Positions 9,397-18,342 of a stretch of 64,000 nt of DNA are shown here, in pieces. Source of the stretch: Maritimibacter sp. (GTDB taxonomy: Bacteria > Pseudomonadota > Alphaproteobacteria > Rhodobacterales > Rhodobacteraceae); the NCBI GenBank assembly GCA_017792445.1, contig CP051232.1, positions 248,001-312,000 on the forward strand, read 5' to 3'. The notes under the pieces were generated by a model that was not told where the DNA came from, did not search any database, and was given only the letters and a program-made list of their open reading frames with translations. Positions within the stretch are counted from its first letter, which is position 1; every line of letters starts with the position of its first letter. Made by a program: the position numbers and the translations under genes.

Positions 9397-9858
9397 ATGA
9401 TTGAAAAAGGCCAGACCGCCCCCGACTTCACCCTTCCCCGCGACGGCGGCGGCAAGGTCACTCTCTCCGACCTGCAAGGTGGTCCCGTCGTACTTTATTT
9501 CTATCCCAAGGACGATACCTCTGGCTGCACCCGAGAGGCGCTGGACTTCACTGAAGCGTCAGACGCGTTCAAGGCGGCGGGATGCACCGTGCTGGGGATC
9601 AGCAAGGATACTGTAGCTAAGCACGACAAGTTCCGGGAAAAGCACGATCTTGGCATTACGCTGCTGTCCGATACCGAGGACGATGTGTGCGAAACCTACG
9701 GCACCTGGGTCGAAAAAAGCATGTATGGCCGCAAGTTCATGGGGATCGAGCGGACCACCTTCCTGATCGACCAAAAAGGCACCGTCCATCACGTTTGGAA
9801 CAAGGTGAAGGTCGCCGGTCACGTGTCGGATGTGCTTGCCGCGGCCAAGGCGATGTGA
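9397..9858 (+). CDS. bcp: thioredoxin-dependent thiol peroxidase (Bcp/PrxQ type)
   Basis: 153-residue peroxiredoxin that reduces hydroperoxides using thioredoxin. The frame is open far upstream, but ATG 9397 follows GAGAAGGAG and starts MIEKGQTAPDFTLP, the normal Bcp N-terminus. The peroxidatic cysteine is in DDTSGCTREALDF (Cys46). Many Bcp proteins have a resolving Cys five residues later; here that position is Leu, so resolution must use another Cys (C61 in AAGCTVLG or C104 in DDVCETYG) or a partner thiol. The gene is divergent from the AsmA-like gene. Confidence 0.95.
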   Translation: MIEKGQTAPDFTLPRDGGGKVTLSDLQGGPVVLYFYPKDDTSGCTREALDFTEASDAFKAAGCTVLGISKDTVAKHDKFREKHDLGITLLSDTEDDVCETYGTWVEKSMYGRKFMGIERTTFLIDQKGTVHHVWNKVKVAGHVSDVLAAAKAM

Positions 9859-10027
9859 CGCTGGGGCACCCAAAAGTCGGCGGTTTTTCGCCGGTTAACG
9901 GCAGAATCCCCCCGTGTTCTTAGCAAGTTGTGAACAGTTGTTGCCCTAGATTCCTGTCTCGGCTAGGCACGTTCCAGTGCGGCTGACCGGGGGATTGTGC
10001 CGTATCAAGAAACGGGGAAACGGGACA

Positions 10028-11350
10028 GTGCAATCGCTTTATGGGATCGGGCATAAGCTGCGCGCAGGTCTGGAACGTGCATTTCCGGAACAGCGCATCT
10101 TTCTCCGCTCCGAAACCGACACCAAGTTCATCCGTCTCAGCGCACCGACGCAGGCCATCGCCTGGTCGGGATGCGCGATCTTCGTGGGCTGGGCCATCGT
10201 CGCCACCGCGATCATCCTGATGGACAGCGTCGGCTCTGGCTCGCTTCGCGACCAGGCCGAACGTGAACGGACCCTTTACGAGACTCGCCTTGCCGCGCTT
10301 TCGGAAGAACGCGACCGCCGCGCCGAGGAAGCCGCAGCAGCTCAGGAACGCTTTACCGCCGCGCTGGAACAGATTTCCGAGATGCAGTCGGCCCTTCTCG
10401 ATTCCGAGGATCGCCGCAAGGAACTGGAAACCGGCATCGACGTGATCCAGACCACGCTGCGCCGCACCATGAAGGAACGCGACGCCGCGCGCGAGGAAAC
10501 GGTCGCCGCACTGGCCCGGCTTGACGGCGTGGTCGCCGAGAACCGCAGCCACAGCACCGAAGACGACGAAACCACGCTCGACTTCCTGACCGCCGCGCTG
10601 AACGACGCCGCGACCGAGCGGGACACCATGGCGATGATCGCCGCCGAGGCGAAGACGACCGTCGCCGACATGGAATACGAACGCCGCCTGATGGAAGAGC
10701 GCAACGACCGCATCTTCACCCAGCTTGAGGACGCCGTGTCGATCTCGCTGGAACCGCTCGACGGCATCTTCTCGTCGGCCGGCCTGTCGGCAGACTCGAT
10801 CCTCGAGACAGTGCGCCGTGGCTATTCCGGCCAGGGCGGGCCGCTGACGCCGCTGACCTTCTCGACCAAGGACGAAGCGCCGGACGCCGACAGCATCCGA
10901 GCCAATTCGATCCTCAGCCAGCTTGACCGGATGAACCTGTACCGCATCGCGCTGGAAAAGACCCCCTTCGCCATTCCGATCAAGGACTCGTTCCGGTTCA
11001 CCTCGGGCTTTGGCATGCGCTGGGGCCGGATGCACGAAGGCACCGATTTCGCGGGCGCCCACGGCACCCCGATCTATGCGACCGCCGACGGCGTGGTGAT
11101 CCACGCGGACTGGCAGTCCGGCTATGGCCGACTGGTCAAGATCCAGCACGAGTTCGGGATCGAGACGCGCTATGCCCACATGAGCAAGATTCGCGTGAAC
11201 GTCGGGGATAGGGTCTCGCGCGGGGATCGGATCGGTGATATGGGGAACACCGGCCGGTCGACAGGCACTCACCTCCACTACGAAGTGCGGATCGGCGGCA
11301 AGCCCGTCAACCCGATGACCTATATCAAGGCAGCGAGAGATGTTTTCTAA
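10028..11350 (+). CDS. M23 family metallopeptidase with coiled coil (cell-wall endopeptidase)
   Basis: Membrane-anchored peptidoglycan DD-endopeptidase of the LytM/M23 class, 440 residues from GTG 10028. An alternative GTG at 9977 adds 17 residues but has no ribosome site, while GGGGA precedes 10028. One membrane helix (AWSGCAIFVGWAIVATAIIL) is followed by a long Glu/Arg-rich coiled coil (about 70-270) and the C-terminal M23 domain with zinc ligands in HEGTDFAG and in HLHYE, plus YAHMS. The metal ligands are intact, so it is predicted to be active. The last 11 bases overlap the bactofilin gene, which points to joint action with a cytoskeletal scaffold. Confidence 0.92.
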   Translation: MQSLYGIGHKLRAGLERAFPEQRIFLRSETDTKFIRLSAPTQAIAWSGCAIFVGWAIVATAIILMDSVGSGSLRDQAERERTLYETRLAALSEERDRRAEEAAAAQERFTAALEQISEMQSALLDSEDRRKELETGIDVIQTTLRRTMKERDAAREETVAALARLDGVVAENRSHSTEDDETTLDFLTAALNDAATERDTMAMIAAEAKTTVADMEYERRLMEERNDRIFTQLEDAVSISLEPLDGIFSSAGLSADSILETVRRGYSGQGGPLTPLTFSTKDEAPDADSIRANSILSQLDRMNLYRIALEKTPFAIPIKDSFRFTSGFGMRWGRMHEGTDFAGAHGTPIYATADGVVIHADWQSGYGRLVKIQHEFGIETRYAHMSKIRVNVGDRVSRGDRIGDMGNTGRSTGTHLHYEVRIGGKPVNPMTYIKAARDVF

Positions 11351-11861
11351 GAGCCGAATCAACGAGCCCGGATCGAAGCCGGCCGAAGACCAGGCGGCGA
11401 AACCCGCCTCCTCCGAGGCACCGGCACCGTCCCGCCCCTCTTCCACCGACTTCTCTGCGCCTCCCGCGCCCAAGGCGAAACCGCCGGCGTCGACCCTGTC
11501 GCAGGACCTGACCATCGTCGGCAACATCAAGACGACCGGCGACGTGCAGATCGAAGGCAATGTCGAAGGCGACATTCGCGCCCACCTCCTGACCGTCGGC
11601 GAAGGCGCCACCGTCAAGGGCGAGGTGGTCGCCGATGACGTCGTGGTCAACGGTCGCATCATCGGCCGCGTCCGCGGTCTGAAAGTGCGCCTGACCTCCA
11701 CCGCCCGCGTGGAAGGCGACATCATCCACAAGACCATCGCGATCGAATCCGGCGCCCACTTCGAGGGTTCCGTGCAGCGTCGCGACGATCCGCTGGCCAA
11801 GGACGGCGCCAAGCCGCAGGCCGCGCCGCAGAAGCAGCAGTCGGCCAACGCCAACGGCTGA
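11340..11861 (+). CDS. bactofilin (polymer-forming cytoskeletal protein)
   Basis: 173-residue bactofilin. These proteins polymerise without nucleotide into filaments at the membrane and localise cell-wall enzymes. The middle (about 50-135) is the right-handed beta-helix core, recognisable by short glycine- and valine-rich rungs such as IVGNIKTTGDVQIEGNVEG and VNGRIIGRVRG. Both ends are disordered and rich in Pro, Ala and Lys, as is normal. ATG 11340 lies inside the end of the M23 peptidase gene (11-nt overlap), so the two are translationally coupled. Confidence 0.95.
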   Translation: MFSKSRINEPGSKPAEDQAAKPASSEAPAPSRPSSTDFSAPPAPKAKPPASTLSQDLTIVGNIKTTGDVQIEGNVEGDIRAHLLTVGEGATVKGEVVADDVVVNGRIIGRVRGLKVRLTSTARVEGDIIHKTIAIESGAHFEGSVQRRDDPLAKDGAKPQAAPQKQQSANANG

Positions 11862-11871
11862 CGTCGGCATC

Positions 11872-13341
11872 TTGAGCGACAGCGCACCAGAGATACGGGC
11901 GCCGCAGACCCCTGCGGCGCCCGATTTCGTTCGGGGGTTCTGCCCGTCCGGGCGGCGCCCGCTGCTGCTGGCCGCCTGCATTCTTGCATCGGCGCTGGGC
12001 TTCATAGACGGCTCTGTCGTGTCGATCGCCATCCCCGCAATGCGCGAGACGCTGGGCGCGTCGCTGCCGCAGGCGCAGTGGATTTCCAACGCCTACATGC
12101 TGGCCCTGTCGGCGCTGATCCTCGTCGGCGGCGGCGCGGGAGACCGGTTCGGGCTGGCGAGGGTGTTCAGCATCGGCATCGCGCTGTTTGTCGCAGCCTC
12201 GCTTCTGTGTGCCGCCGCCCCCACCGCCAGTTGGCTGATCGCGGCCCGCACGGCGCAGGGGTGTGGTGCGGCGCTGATGATCCCGGGCAGCCTTGCCCTG
12301 ATCGCCCGCGCCTACCCCGAGGCCGAACGGGGCCGTGCCATCGGTATCTGGGCGGCCGCGTCGTCGCTGACCACCGCCGCCGGTCCCATCATCGGCGGTG
12401 CGGCGCTGTCTTTCGGAGGGCCAGAGTTCTGGCGGGCGATTTTCGCGGTCAACCTGCCGCTGGGGCTTGCGGCGATCTGGATGATCCGCCGCGCGGTCGC
12501 TGACGATCCGGGCCACGCGGGTCATCGCCTCGACATACCCGGCGCGGCGCTGGCCGTCGCGGGGCTTGGACTGCTGGCACTGTCGCTGACCGCCGGCGGC
12601 GACTTGCCCCGTCGCATTGGCCTGGCTGCCGCGGGCCTGCTGGCGCTGGCCGCGTTCCTGCGGGTCGAGGCGCGAAGCCCTGCCCCGATGCTCGACCTCG
12701 CGCTGTTTCGCAACCGCAGTTTCTCAGCTGCGAACGTGCTGACGTTCTTCCTGTACTTCTCGCTGTCCGCGATCACCTTCTTCCTGCCGATGCTGCTGAT
12801 CCCGGCATGGGGCATTACCGAGTTGATCGCCACGATCGCTTTCGCGCCGCTGTCGGTCTTCATCCCGCTGATGTCCGCCACCGCCGGCCGGCTGTCGGAT
12901 CGGTATGGCCCTGCCCGCCCCATCGCTGCCGGGTCTGCGCTGGTGGCCCTGGCCTATGCCGGGCTGGCCCTGACCGTGGGCTGGCGGGACTTCTGGACGA
13001 CGCTGCTGCCGCTGATGGCGCTGATGGGGTTCGGCATGTCGCTGGTCGTGGCCCCGTTGTCGACGGCGGTGATGCGGGGCGTGGCCGAGGGCAACACGGG
13101 CGCCGCCTCTGGCGTGAACAACGCGGTGTCGCGGGTGGCCGGTCTGGTGGCCGTCGCCGCGATGGGCAGCGTCGCCGCGCTGGCCTACGGCGCGGCCGGT
13201 GGGCCCGCGAGCTATGGCGATACGCTGGCCGACCCCGCCCATGTCACGGCAAGCGGAACCGCCTTCGCGGTGATCGCGTGGACCACCGCCGCGATGGCCG
13301 CCGCGTCAGCCGTCGTCGCGTGGATCGGCCTGCGCCGCTAG
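11872..13341 (+). CDS. MFS transporter, DHA2 (EmrB/QacA-like, 14-helix) type
   Basis: 489-residue drug:proton antiporter-like protein. The first helix with ALGFIDGSVVSIAIPAM is the DHA2 signature (LD-x-T/S-V-V-N-x-A-x-P), followed by QWISNAYMLALSALILVGGGAGDRFG, which carries the MFS A motif. About 14 hydrophobic segments are present. The reading frame has no ATG or GTG ahead of helix 1, so TTG 11872 (leader MSDSAPEIRAPQTPAAP) is taken as start; this is weakly supported. It starts 10 bp after the bactofilin stop but is unrelated in function. Substrate unknown. Confidence 0.88.
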   Translation: MSDSAPEIRAPQTPAAPDFVRGFCPSGRRPLLLAACILASALGFIDGSVVSIAIPAMRETLGASLPQAQWISNAYMLALSALILVGGGAGDRFGLARVFSIGIALFVAASLLCAAAPTASWLIAARTAQGCGAALMIPGSLALIARAYPEAERGRAIGIWAAASSLTTAAGPIIGGAALSFGGPEFWRAIFAVNLPLGLAAIWMIRRAVADDPGHAGHRLDIPGAALAVAGLGLLALSLTAGGDLPRRIGLAAAGLLALAAFLRVEARSPAPMLDLALFRNRSFSAANVLTFFLYFSLSAITFFLPMLLIPAWGITELIATIAFAPLSVFIPLMSATAGRLSDRYGPARPIAAGSALVALAYAGLALTVGWRDFWTTLLPLMALMGFGMSLVVAPLSTAVMRGVAEGNTGAASGVNNAVSRVAGLVAVAAMGSVAALAYGAAGGPASYGDTLADPAHVTASGTAFAVIAWTTAAMAAASAVVAWIGLRR

Positions 13342-13342
13342 T

Positions 13343-14119
13343 CTAGGGCAGCGGGTCGTACAGCGCGCGGCGGTACAGGTGCCACGTCGCATGCCCAAGC
13401 ACCGGCAGGACGACGAACAGCCCAAGGAACCACGGCAGCATCCCGACGAACAGCAGAAGCGCGATGATCGCGGCCCAGACCAGCATCACCGGCAGGTTCG
13501 CCAAGGTGCAGCGGAAGCTGAGCAGCATGGCCGAGATGAAGTCGATCTCTTTCTCCAGCAGCAGCGGCAGGCTGACCACGGTCAGGGCGAACAACACGAA
13601 AGCCGCCACGCCGCCCACCACCAGTTCGACGCCGATCATGGTCAGGCCGGTGGGCGTCAGGAAGCTGTCCCACGAGGTCGACACGTTCATCAGCGCCGAG
13701 GGGCCCATGAACAGCGCGAACAGCATGTGGGCGAGAAAGGACCAGAACAGGAAGTAGATCACGATGATCGCGCCCGCCCACGGGATCTGCCGGTTGCGTT
13801 CGCGCGCGACCACGCCCAGCACGGCGGACCATGTCAGCGACTCGCCGTCCTCCAGCCTGCGGGACACCTCGTACAGCCCGACCGCCGCGAAGGGCGCGAC
13901 CAGCGGGAAACCCAGCGACAGGACCAGCGTCCACGTCCAGTTGCCCGCCCCCAGCAGCACCAGCACCAGCCCCACCAGCGCATAGACCCCGCCGAAGAAC
14001 AGCCCGAAGGCCGGGGCGGCGCGGAAATCCCGCCAGCCGCAGCCCAGCGACACCAGTATCTCTGCAAGCGTCACCCGGCCGACCTGCGGCAGCGGGGACG
14101 GTTCGCTTATCTCGACCAT
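13343..14119 (-). CDS. DUF2189 domain membrane protein
   Basis: 258-residue integral membrane protein of the DUF2189 family, common next to respiratory and envelope genes in Alphaproteobacteria and of unknown function. About six or seven hydrophobic segments follow a short cytoplasmic N-terminus. Typical stretches are GWRDFRAAPAFGLFFGGVYAL near the start and ISAMLLSFRCTLANLPVML near the end. ATG 14119 has GGGAGGTG upstream; a start at 14149 would add ten residues. Its stop lies one base from the stop of the convergent MFS gene. Confidence 0.85.
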   Translation of the reverse strand: MVEISEPSPLPQVGRVTLAEILVSLGCGWRDFRAAPAFGLFFGGVYALVGLVLVLLGAGNWTWTLVLSLGFPLVAPFAAVGLYEVSRRLEDGESLTWSAVLGVVARERNRQIPWAGAIIVIYFLFWSFLAHMLFALFMGPSALMNVSTSWDSFLTPTGLTMIGVELVVGGVAAFVLFALTVVSLPLLLEKEIDFISAMLLSFRCTLANLPVMLVWAAIIALLLFVGMLPWFLGLFVVLPVLGHATWHLYRRALYDPLP

Positions 14120-14195
14120 CGGCACCTCCCGTTCCCGTGAACAGAGCATGACCGATCCACGCGGAAAAGATGTATTCGCGGTTCAGAATGGAGCG

Positions 14196-15602
14196 TCAGA
14201 GATTGGGCGGGCGCGTCTCGGGCCAGCGGGTCGCGTCGTGGTAGGCAGCGGCGAGGTTCAGAAGAGCGCCGTCTGCGCCGCGCGGTCCGGCGAGTTGCAC
14301 GCCCATCGGCAGCCCCCCTGGCCCGAACCCCGCAGGCATCGCGGTGCAGGGTAGTCCGATCAGGCTTGCCGGAATGACGCATTCCATCCAGCGGTGGTAG
14401 GTGTCCGTCGGCGTGCCCGCGATCTCTTTCGGCCAGTCCCATTCCGCCGGGAAGGGCCAAAGCTGCGCGGTCGGCATCGCAACGGCGTCGTAGGTGGCGA
14501 ACATCTCTGACGCGGCGCGGAACCAGTCAGAACGGATCGCGCTGGCCGCAAGGATCTGTTCATTGGTCAGGGCACGGCCGCGCTCGATCTCCCAGAGCAT
14601 CGCGGGTTTGTACATCGCGCGTTTCTCGGGGTCGGCGTAGGCTGCCGCGTGCGCGCCCGCCGCCGCCCAGCTGCGCAGGGTCGTCCAGCTGTCCCACAGC
14701 TTCGCGGCAGGGAACGGTGGCGCGATCGCTTCCACGGTGCAGCCAAGATCCTCGAACGTCGTCAGCGCTTTGCGGCATAGGTCGAGGATGCCGGGCTCGA
14801 ACGGCCATGCGCCACCCCAGTCGCCCACCCATCCGATCCGCTTGCCGGCGATGTCGTCATTCAGCTTGCCCGCCACGAAGGACGCGCCGCCGGGTTGGCC
14901 CGGCTCGGGCCCCGCCAGCACCTCGAGCAACGCGGCAAGGTCGCGCGGGTTGCGGGCCATCGGCCCCAGCGTGGCCAACGGGTGCAGGAACAACTCGCCC
15001 TGCCCGTCTCCCGGCACCAGCCCGACCGTCGGGCGATGGCCGTAGACGTTGTTCCAGCCCGCCGGGTTGCGCAGGCTGCCCATCGCGTCCGAGCCGTCTG
15101 CGACCCACGCCATCCGGCAGGCAAGCGCCGCGCCTGCCCCGCCCGAGGATCCGCCAGCCGTGTGGGAGAGATCATAGGGGTTCCGCGTGACGCCGAAGAT
15201 CGGGTTGTAAGAGTGCGAGCCCAGCCCGAACTCTGGTACGTTCGTCTTGCCGATCAGGATCGCGCCCGCGGCGCGCAGCCGTGCAGCAAGCACCTCGTCC
15301 GCCTCGGGCACGTGGTCGGCAAACATCGGCGAGCCGTGGGTCGAGCGGATACCCTTCACCTCGACAAGGTCCTTCACTGCGATCGGCACCCCATGCAGCG
15401 GCCCCCGCCACGGGCCCGCATCCACCTCGGTGGCCTCGGCCATAAGGTCGGCGCGGTCCCTCAGCGAGACGACAGCGTTCACCTGGCCGTTCACCGCGTC
15501 GATCCGGTCCAGCACGGCGGTCATCACCTCGCGCGCCGACAGCGCCCTTGCCGCCAGACGCTCGGTCAGGTCCGCCAGCGTCAGCTCCAGCACTTCGTTC
15601 AT
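14196..15602 (-). CDS. amidase (amidase-signature family)
   Basis: 468-residue hydrolase of the amidase-signature family, which cleaves carboxamides through a Ser-cisSer-Lys triad. The Lys is in PIAVKDLVEVKG, the cis-Ser in HTAGGSSGGAGAALA and the nucleophilic Ser in DAMGSLRNPA. N- and C-terminal parts match full-length members, including the late GLPMGVQLAGP motif. It is not GatA: the neighbours are not gatB or gatC and the C-terminal region fits a stand-alone amidase. Substrate is unknown. The gene appears monocistronic. Confidence 0.92.
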   Translation of the reverse strand: MNEVLELTLADLTERLAARALSAREVMTAVLDRIDAVNGQVNAVVSLRDRADLMAEATEVDAGPWRGPLHGVPIAVKDLVEVKGIRSTHGSPMFADHVPEADEVLAARLRAAGAILIGKTNVPEFGLGSHSYNPIFGVTRNPYDLSHTAGGSSGGAGAALACRMAWVADGSDAMGSLRNPAGWNNVYGHRPTVGLVPGDGQGELFLHPLATLGPMARNPRDLAALLEVLAGPEPGQPGGASFVAGKLNDDIAGKRIGWVGDWGGAWPFEPGILDLCRKALTTFEDLGCTVEAIAPPFPAAKLWDSWTTLRSWAAAGAHAAAYADPEKRAMYKPAMLWEIERGRALTNEQILAASAIRSDWFRAASEMFATYDAVAMPTAQLWPFPAEWDWPKEIAGTPTDTYHRWMECVIPASLIGLPCTAMPAGFGPGGLPMGVQLAGPRGADGALLNLAAAYHDATRWPETRPPNL

Positions 15603-15725
15603 TCCGCGCTCTCCCGATGGTCCACGGCACCATGGCTAACGCCTTGCCGGGCGGGACAAAAGACGCAGCGCGTCAATTGCGGGGAAAATGCGGGGCCGGG
15701 ATCGCGTATGTCCGGGCCGGGCAAG

Positions 15726-15755
15726 AAAAAAGCGCCGGGGAGACCTCGGCGCTTT
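15726..15755 (-). terminator. intrinsic terminator of prfB
   Basis: AAAGCGCCG (15729-15737) pairs with CGGCGCTTT (15747-15755); on the minus strand the stem is followed by a run of six T. It lies 28 bp past the prfB stop codon. Confidence 0.88.
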
Positions 15756-15782
15756 GCTTTCGCGTTCCGGTGATCGGGGACG

Positions 15783-16907
15783 TTAATCCTCGGCGGTGGC
15801 CTCGGCCCGGCTTTTGCCCGAAACGTCCATGGCCAGCGTCGCCGCCATGAAGGCGTCGAGGTCGCCGTCCAGCACGCCGGAGGTGTCCGAGGTCTCGTGG
15901 CTGGTCCGCAGATCCTTCACCATCTGATAGGGCTGAAGCACGTAGGACCGGATCTGGTTGCCCCAGCCGGCAGAGCCCTTGTTTTCATGCGCCTCGGTGA
16001 TCGCGGCGTTCCGCTTGTCCAGTTCCATCTGGTACAGGCGCGATTTCAGGGCCTTCATCGCGATGTCGCGGTTCTGGTGCTGCGACTTCTCGGACGAGGT
16101 CACCACGATGCCGGTGGGCACGTGGGTGATCCGCACGGCAGAGTCGGTGGTGTTCACGTGCTGACCGCCCGCGCCCGAGGACCGGTAGGTGTCGATGCGG
16201 ATATCCGCCGGGTTCACCTCGATCTCGATGTTGTCGTCGACCACGGGATAAACCCAGACCGACGCGAAAGAGGTCTCGCGCGTGCCCTTGCCGAAGGGGG
16301 AAATCCGCACCAGCCGGTGAACGCCACTTTCGGACTTCAGCCAGCCATAGGCGTTGTGGCCGGAAATCTTGTACGAGCACGACTTGATGCCCGCCTCGCT
16401 GCCCGGTTCCTCGGACTGCAGTTCCACCTTGAAGCCGCGCTTCTCGGCCCAGCGCACGTACATCCGCTGGAGCATCTGAGCCCAGTCGCAGGCCTCGGTG
16501 CCACCGGCGCCCGCGTTGATTTCAAGGAAGGTGTCGTTGGCGTCGGCCTCGCCGTTGAGCAGCGCTTCGAGTTCCTTCTGGGCGGCGCGGTCGCGCAGCG
16601 CCTTAAGCGAGGCTTCGGCGTCGGCCACGACTTCGTCGTCCTCTTCCATCTCGCCAAGTTCGATAAGCTCGATGTTGTCGTTGAGGTCGGTCTCGATGCC
16701 CTCGAAGGTCTTCATCTGGTCGACCAGCGCCTGACGCTCGCGCATGAGTTTCTGCGCGTTCTCGGGGTCGTCCCACAGGGTCGGGTCCTCGACGCGCGCG
16801 TTGAACTCCTCCAACCGGTGGCTGGCGGTGTCGTAGTCCATCCGCTGCCGCAGCAGGGCCAGCGACTTGCGGATTTCTTCGACAACGTTCTGCGTTTCGG
16901 CGCGCAT
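15783..16907 (-). CDS. prfB: peptide chain release factor 2
   Basis: 374-residue class I release factor that reads UAA and UGA. The codon-recognition SPF motif appears in [12 protein letters not shown] and the peptidyl-tRNA hydrolysis GGQ motif in [15 protein letters not shown]. The position of the programmed +1 frameshift in E. coli prfB reads RQRMDYDTA here without an in-frame stop, so this gene is translated in a single frame. A GAGGTGG site precedes ATG 16907. Confidence 0.97.
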   Translation of the reverse strand: MRAETQNVVEEIRKSLALLRQRMDYDTASHRLEEFNARVEDPTLWDDPENAQKLMRERQALVDQMKTFEGIETDLNDNIELIELGEMEEDDEVVADAEASLKALRDRAAQKELEALLNGEADANDTFLEINAGAGGTEACDWAQMLQRMYVRWAEKRGFKVELQSEEPGSEAGIKSCSYKISGHNAYGWLKSESGVHRLVRISPFGKGTRETSFASVWVYPVVDDNIEIEVNPADIRIDTYRSSGAGGQHVNTTDSAVRITHVPTGIVVTSSEKSQHQNRDIAMKALKSRLYQMELDKRNAAITEAHENKGSAGWGNQIRSYVLQPYQMVKDLRTSHETSDTSGVLDGDLDAFMAATLAMDVSGKSRAEATAED

Positions 16908-16925
16908 GGGTCCACCTCTTGTTCA

Positions 16926-16949
16926 GGCGCCGGTGATACCAACGGCGCC
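16926..16949 (-). other. hairpin in the prfB leader
   Basis: A perfect 7-bp stem (GGCGCCG, 16926-16932, with CGGCGCC, 16943-16949) lies between the end of the CxxC protein gene and the ribosome site of prfB on the same strand. No T-run follows on either strand, so it is not a clear terminator. It could be an attenuating leader hairpin or just a processing site. Confidence 0.4.
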
Positions 16950-17010
16950 GCCCGGCGGCAAGACCACGGGCGCGGGCGGACGACACATCCTCGCGACGCG
17001 GCGGACGCGG

Positions 17011-17472
17011 CTATTCGGAAAGGTAGCGTTCCAGCACGATTGCGGGCATCGCGCCGCGGATCAGGCTTTCGGGCAAGACGTAGGACGGCAGCAGGTCCAG
17101 CGTCAGGCGGCGCATCAGGTCCGCGTTCTCGGGCTCTGAGACGTCGATGACGGCGACGCGAATGCCCAGCTTGGCCGCCAGCGCGCCCAGTTCCTCGACC
17201 GCCGGGCCGCAGTCGGCGCAGTCGGGCTCGATGAACATGGCGGCGCGCACCGGCCCGTCGCCCGCGCCGATGGTCGGACGGTCCGGGTCGAATAGCGTGT
17301 GCGCCTCCTCTGCGATGAGGTCGCGGTCGGCAGCGGCCTCTTCCGCGTAGGCGTCGTCGAGCGTGGGCGCGTCGGTGTCGAGCGACCGGAGCCGGTCCAG
17401 CACGTCCTGCGCCGGGGCGGCGGTGGCGGTGGCCGCCAGCAGCACCCCGGAAAGCACCGCGGCGCGGATCAT
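17011..17472 (-). CDS. periplasmic thioredoxin-fold protein with CxxC
   Basis: 153-residue exported protein: signal peptide MIRAAVLSGVLLAATATAAPAQ, then an acidic helical region, then a short thioredoxin-like segment RAAMFIEPDCADCGPAVEEL with a CADC active-site-type pair and a beta strand (IRVAVIDVSE). It lacks the full length of DsbA and ends soon after LPSYVLPESLIRGAMPAIV, which contains a cis-Pro-like position. ATG 17472 overlaps the stop of the N-acetyltransferase gene by 4 nt (ATGA), so it is translated with that gene. Role in periplasmic thiol chemistry is inferred; I do not know a named family. Confidence 0.75.
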   Translation of the reverse strand: MIRAAVLSGVLLAATATAAPAQDVLDRLRSLDTDAPTLDDAYAEEAAADRDLIAEEAHTLFDPDRPTIGAGDGPVRAAMFIEPDCADCGPAVEELGALAAKLGIRVAVIDVSEPENADLMRRLTLDLLPSYVLPESLIRGAMPAIVLERYLSE

Positions 17473-18290
17473 GCAGGCACCGGTGCGGGATGCTCCAGCC
17501 GTTGCCAGACCTGTTCCAGCACCGTGGGTCCGGCGTTCAGCCCGATCCGGCCAAGCACCTGCCCGAGGTCCGCAGTATCCGTGATGTCGCGGCGGGTGAC
17601 GGCGTCGGGGGTTTCTTCCGTCAGGCTGCGGTTGAACACGCCGATGCGCGTCGCGCCGTCGAACCCGGCGGCCATCAGGTTCCATGGGAAGACGCTGTTG
17701 CGCCACGTGGCGGCGACATAGTTCGCGGCCTCGACCTCGGCATCGGTGACCGAGGCGCCGTCGAAACTGTAAAGCTTCTGCCAGCCATCCGGCGTCAGCC
17801 GTTCCAGCACGTCCTCGCCCAGCGTCTCATTGCGGGTCATCCGATAGGTGCCGTTCGCGGCGGTCTGTTCGCCGGGCCGGATCTCGATCGGGGTCCGCGC
17901 GCCCGGGCCGCCAAAGCCGGTGTCGGCCAGCCAGCGGCTGTCGCCGATGCGGACGATCCAAGCAAGGTGGCTGCGCGCGCCAGGTTCGGGATTGCGCTGC
18001 AACACGCGCGCCAGCGCGCGGCGGGCGTCGAAGCCCGCGCGGGCCAGCGCCGCGCCGAACAGCGTGTTCAGTTCATAGCAGTAGCCGCCCCGACCCCGGT
18101 GCAGGATCTTGTCCGCGACGTCGGCAGGGTCCAGCGACGGAGTGATGCCAAGGAAGGGCTCGATCCCTTCAAAGGGCAGCGCGCCCAGTTGCGCGGATTG
18201 CAGCAGCGCCAGCCCCTCGGGCGTGGCGGGCGGAAGCGTTTCGAGCCCGAGGCGGGCGCAATAGCGGGCGGAGTCGGTATCGGTGAGCAT
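17469..18290 (-). CDS. arylamine N-acetyltransferase
   Basis: 273-residue NAT-family enzyme that moves an acetyl group from acetyl-CoA onto aromatic amines or hydrazines. The Cys-His-Asp triad is visible: Cys in RGRGGYCYELNTLF, His in ARSHLAWIV and Asp in LADTGFGG. ATG 18290 gives the usual NAT start (helical, about 70 residues before the Cys). An upstream extension in the same frame is rich in Arg/Pro and unlikely to be real. It lies 52 bp downstream of the DsbA-like gene and overlaps the CxxC protein gene. Confidence 0.93.
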   Translation of the reverse strand: MLTDTDSARYCARLGLETLPPATPEGLALLQSAQLGALPFEGIEPFLGITPSLDPADVADKILHRGRGGYCYELNTLFGAALARAGFDARRALARVLQRNPEPGARSHLAWIVRIGDSRWLADTGFGGPGARTPIEIRPGEQTAANGTYRMTRNETLGEDVLERLTPDGWQKLYSFDGASVTDAEVEAANYVAATWRNSVFPWNLMAAGFDGATRIGVFNRSLTEETPDAVTRRDITDTADLGQVLGRIGLNAGPTVLEQVWQRLEHPAPVPA

Positions 18291-18342
18291 TGTCGGATCG
18301 CGGGCACCGCGTGATCGGGCGCCCGCATTGGACCGGGGCGGA

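Noticed and set aside
9920-11989. Long minus-strand open frame over the M23 peptidase and bactofilin genes
   Set aside because: Both plus-strand genes have clear domains and overlap properly. The antisense frame has no motif.
15783-16907. Programmed +1 frameshift in prfB
   Set aside because: The gene is one open frame through the region where E. coli prfB has the in-frame UGA; the corresponding residues read RQRMDYDTA.
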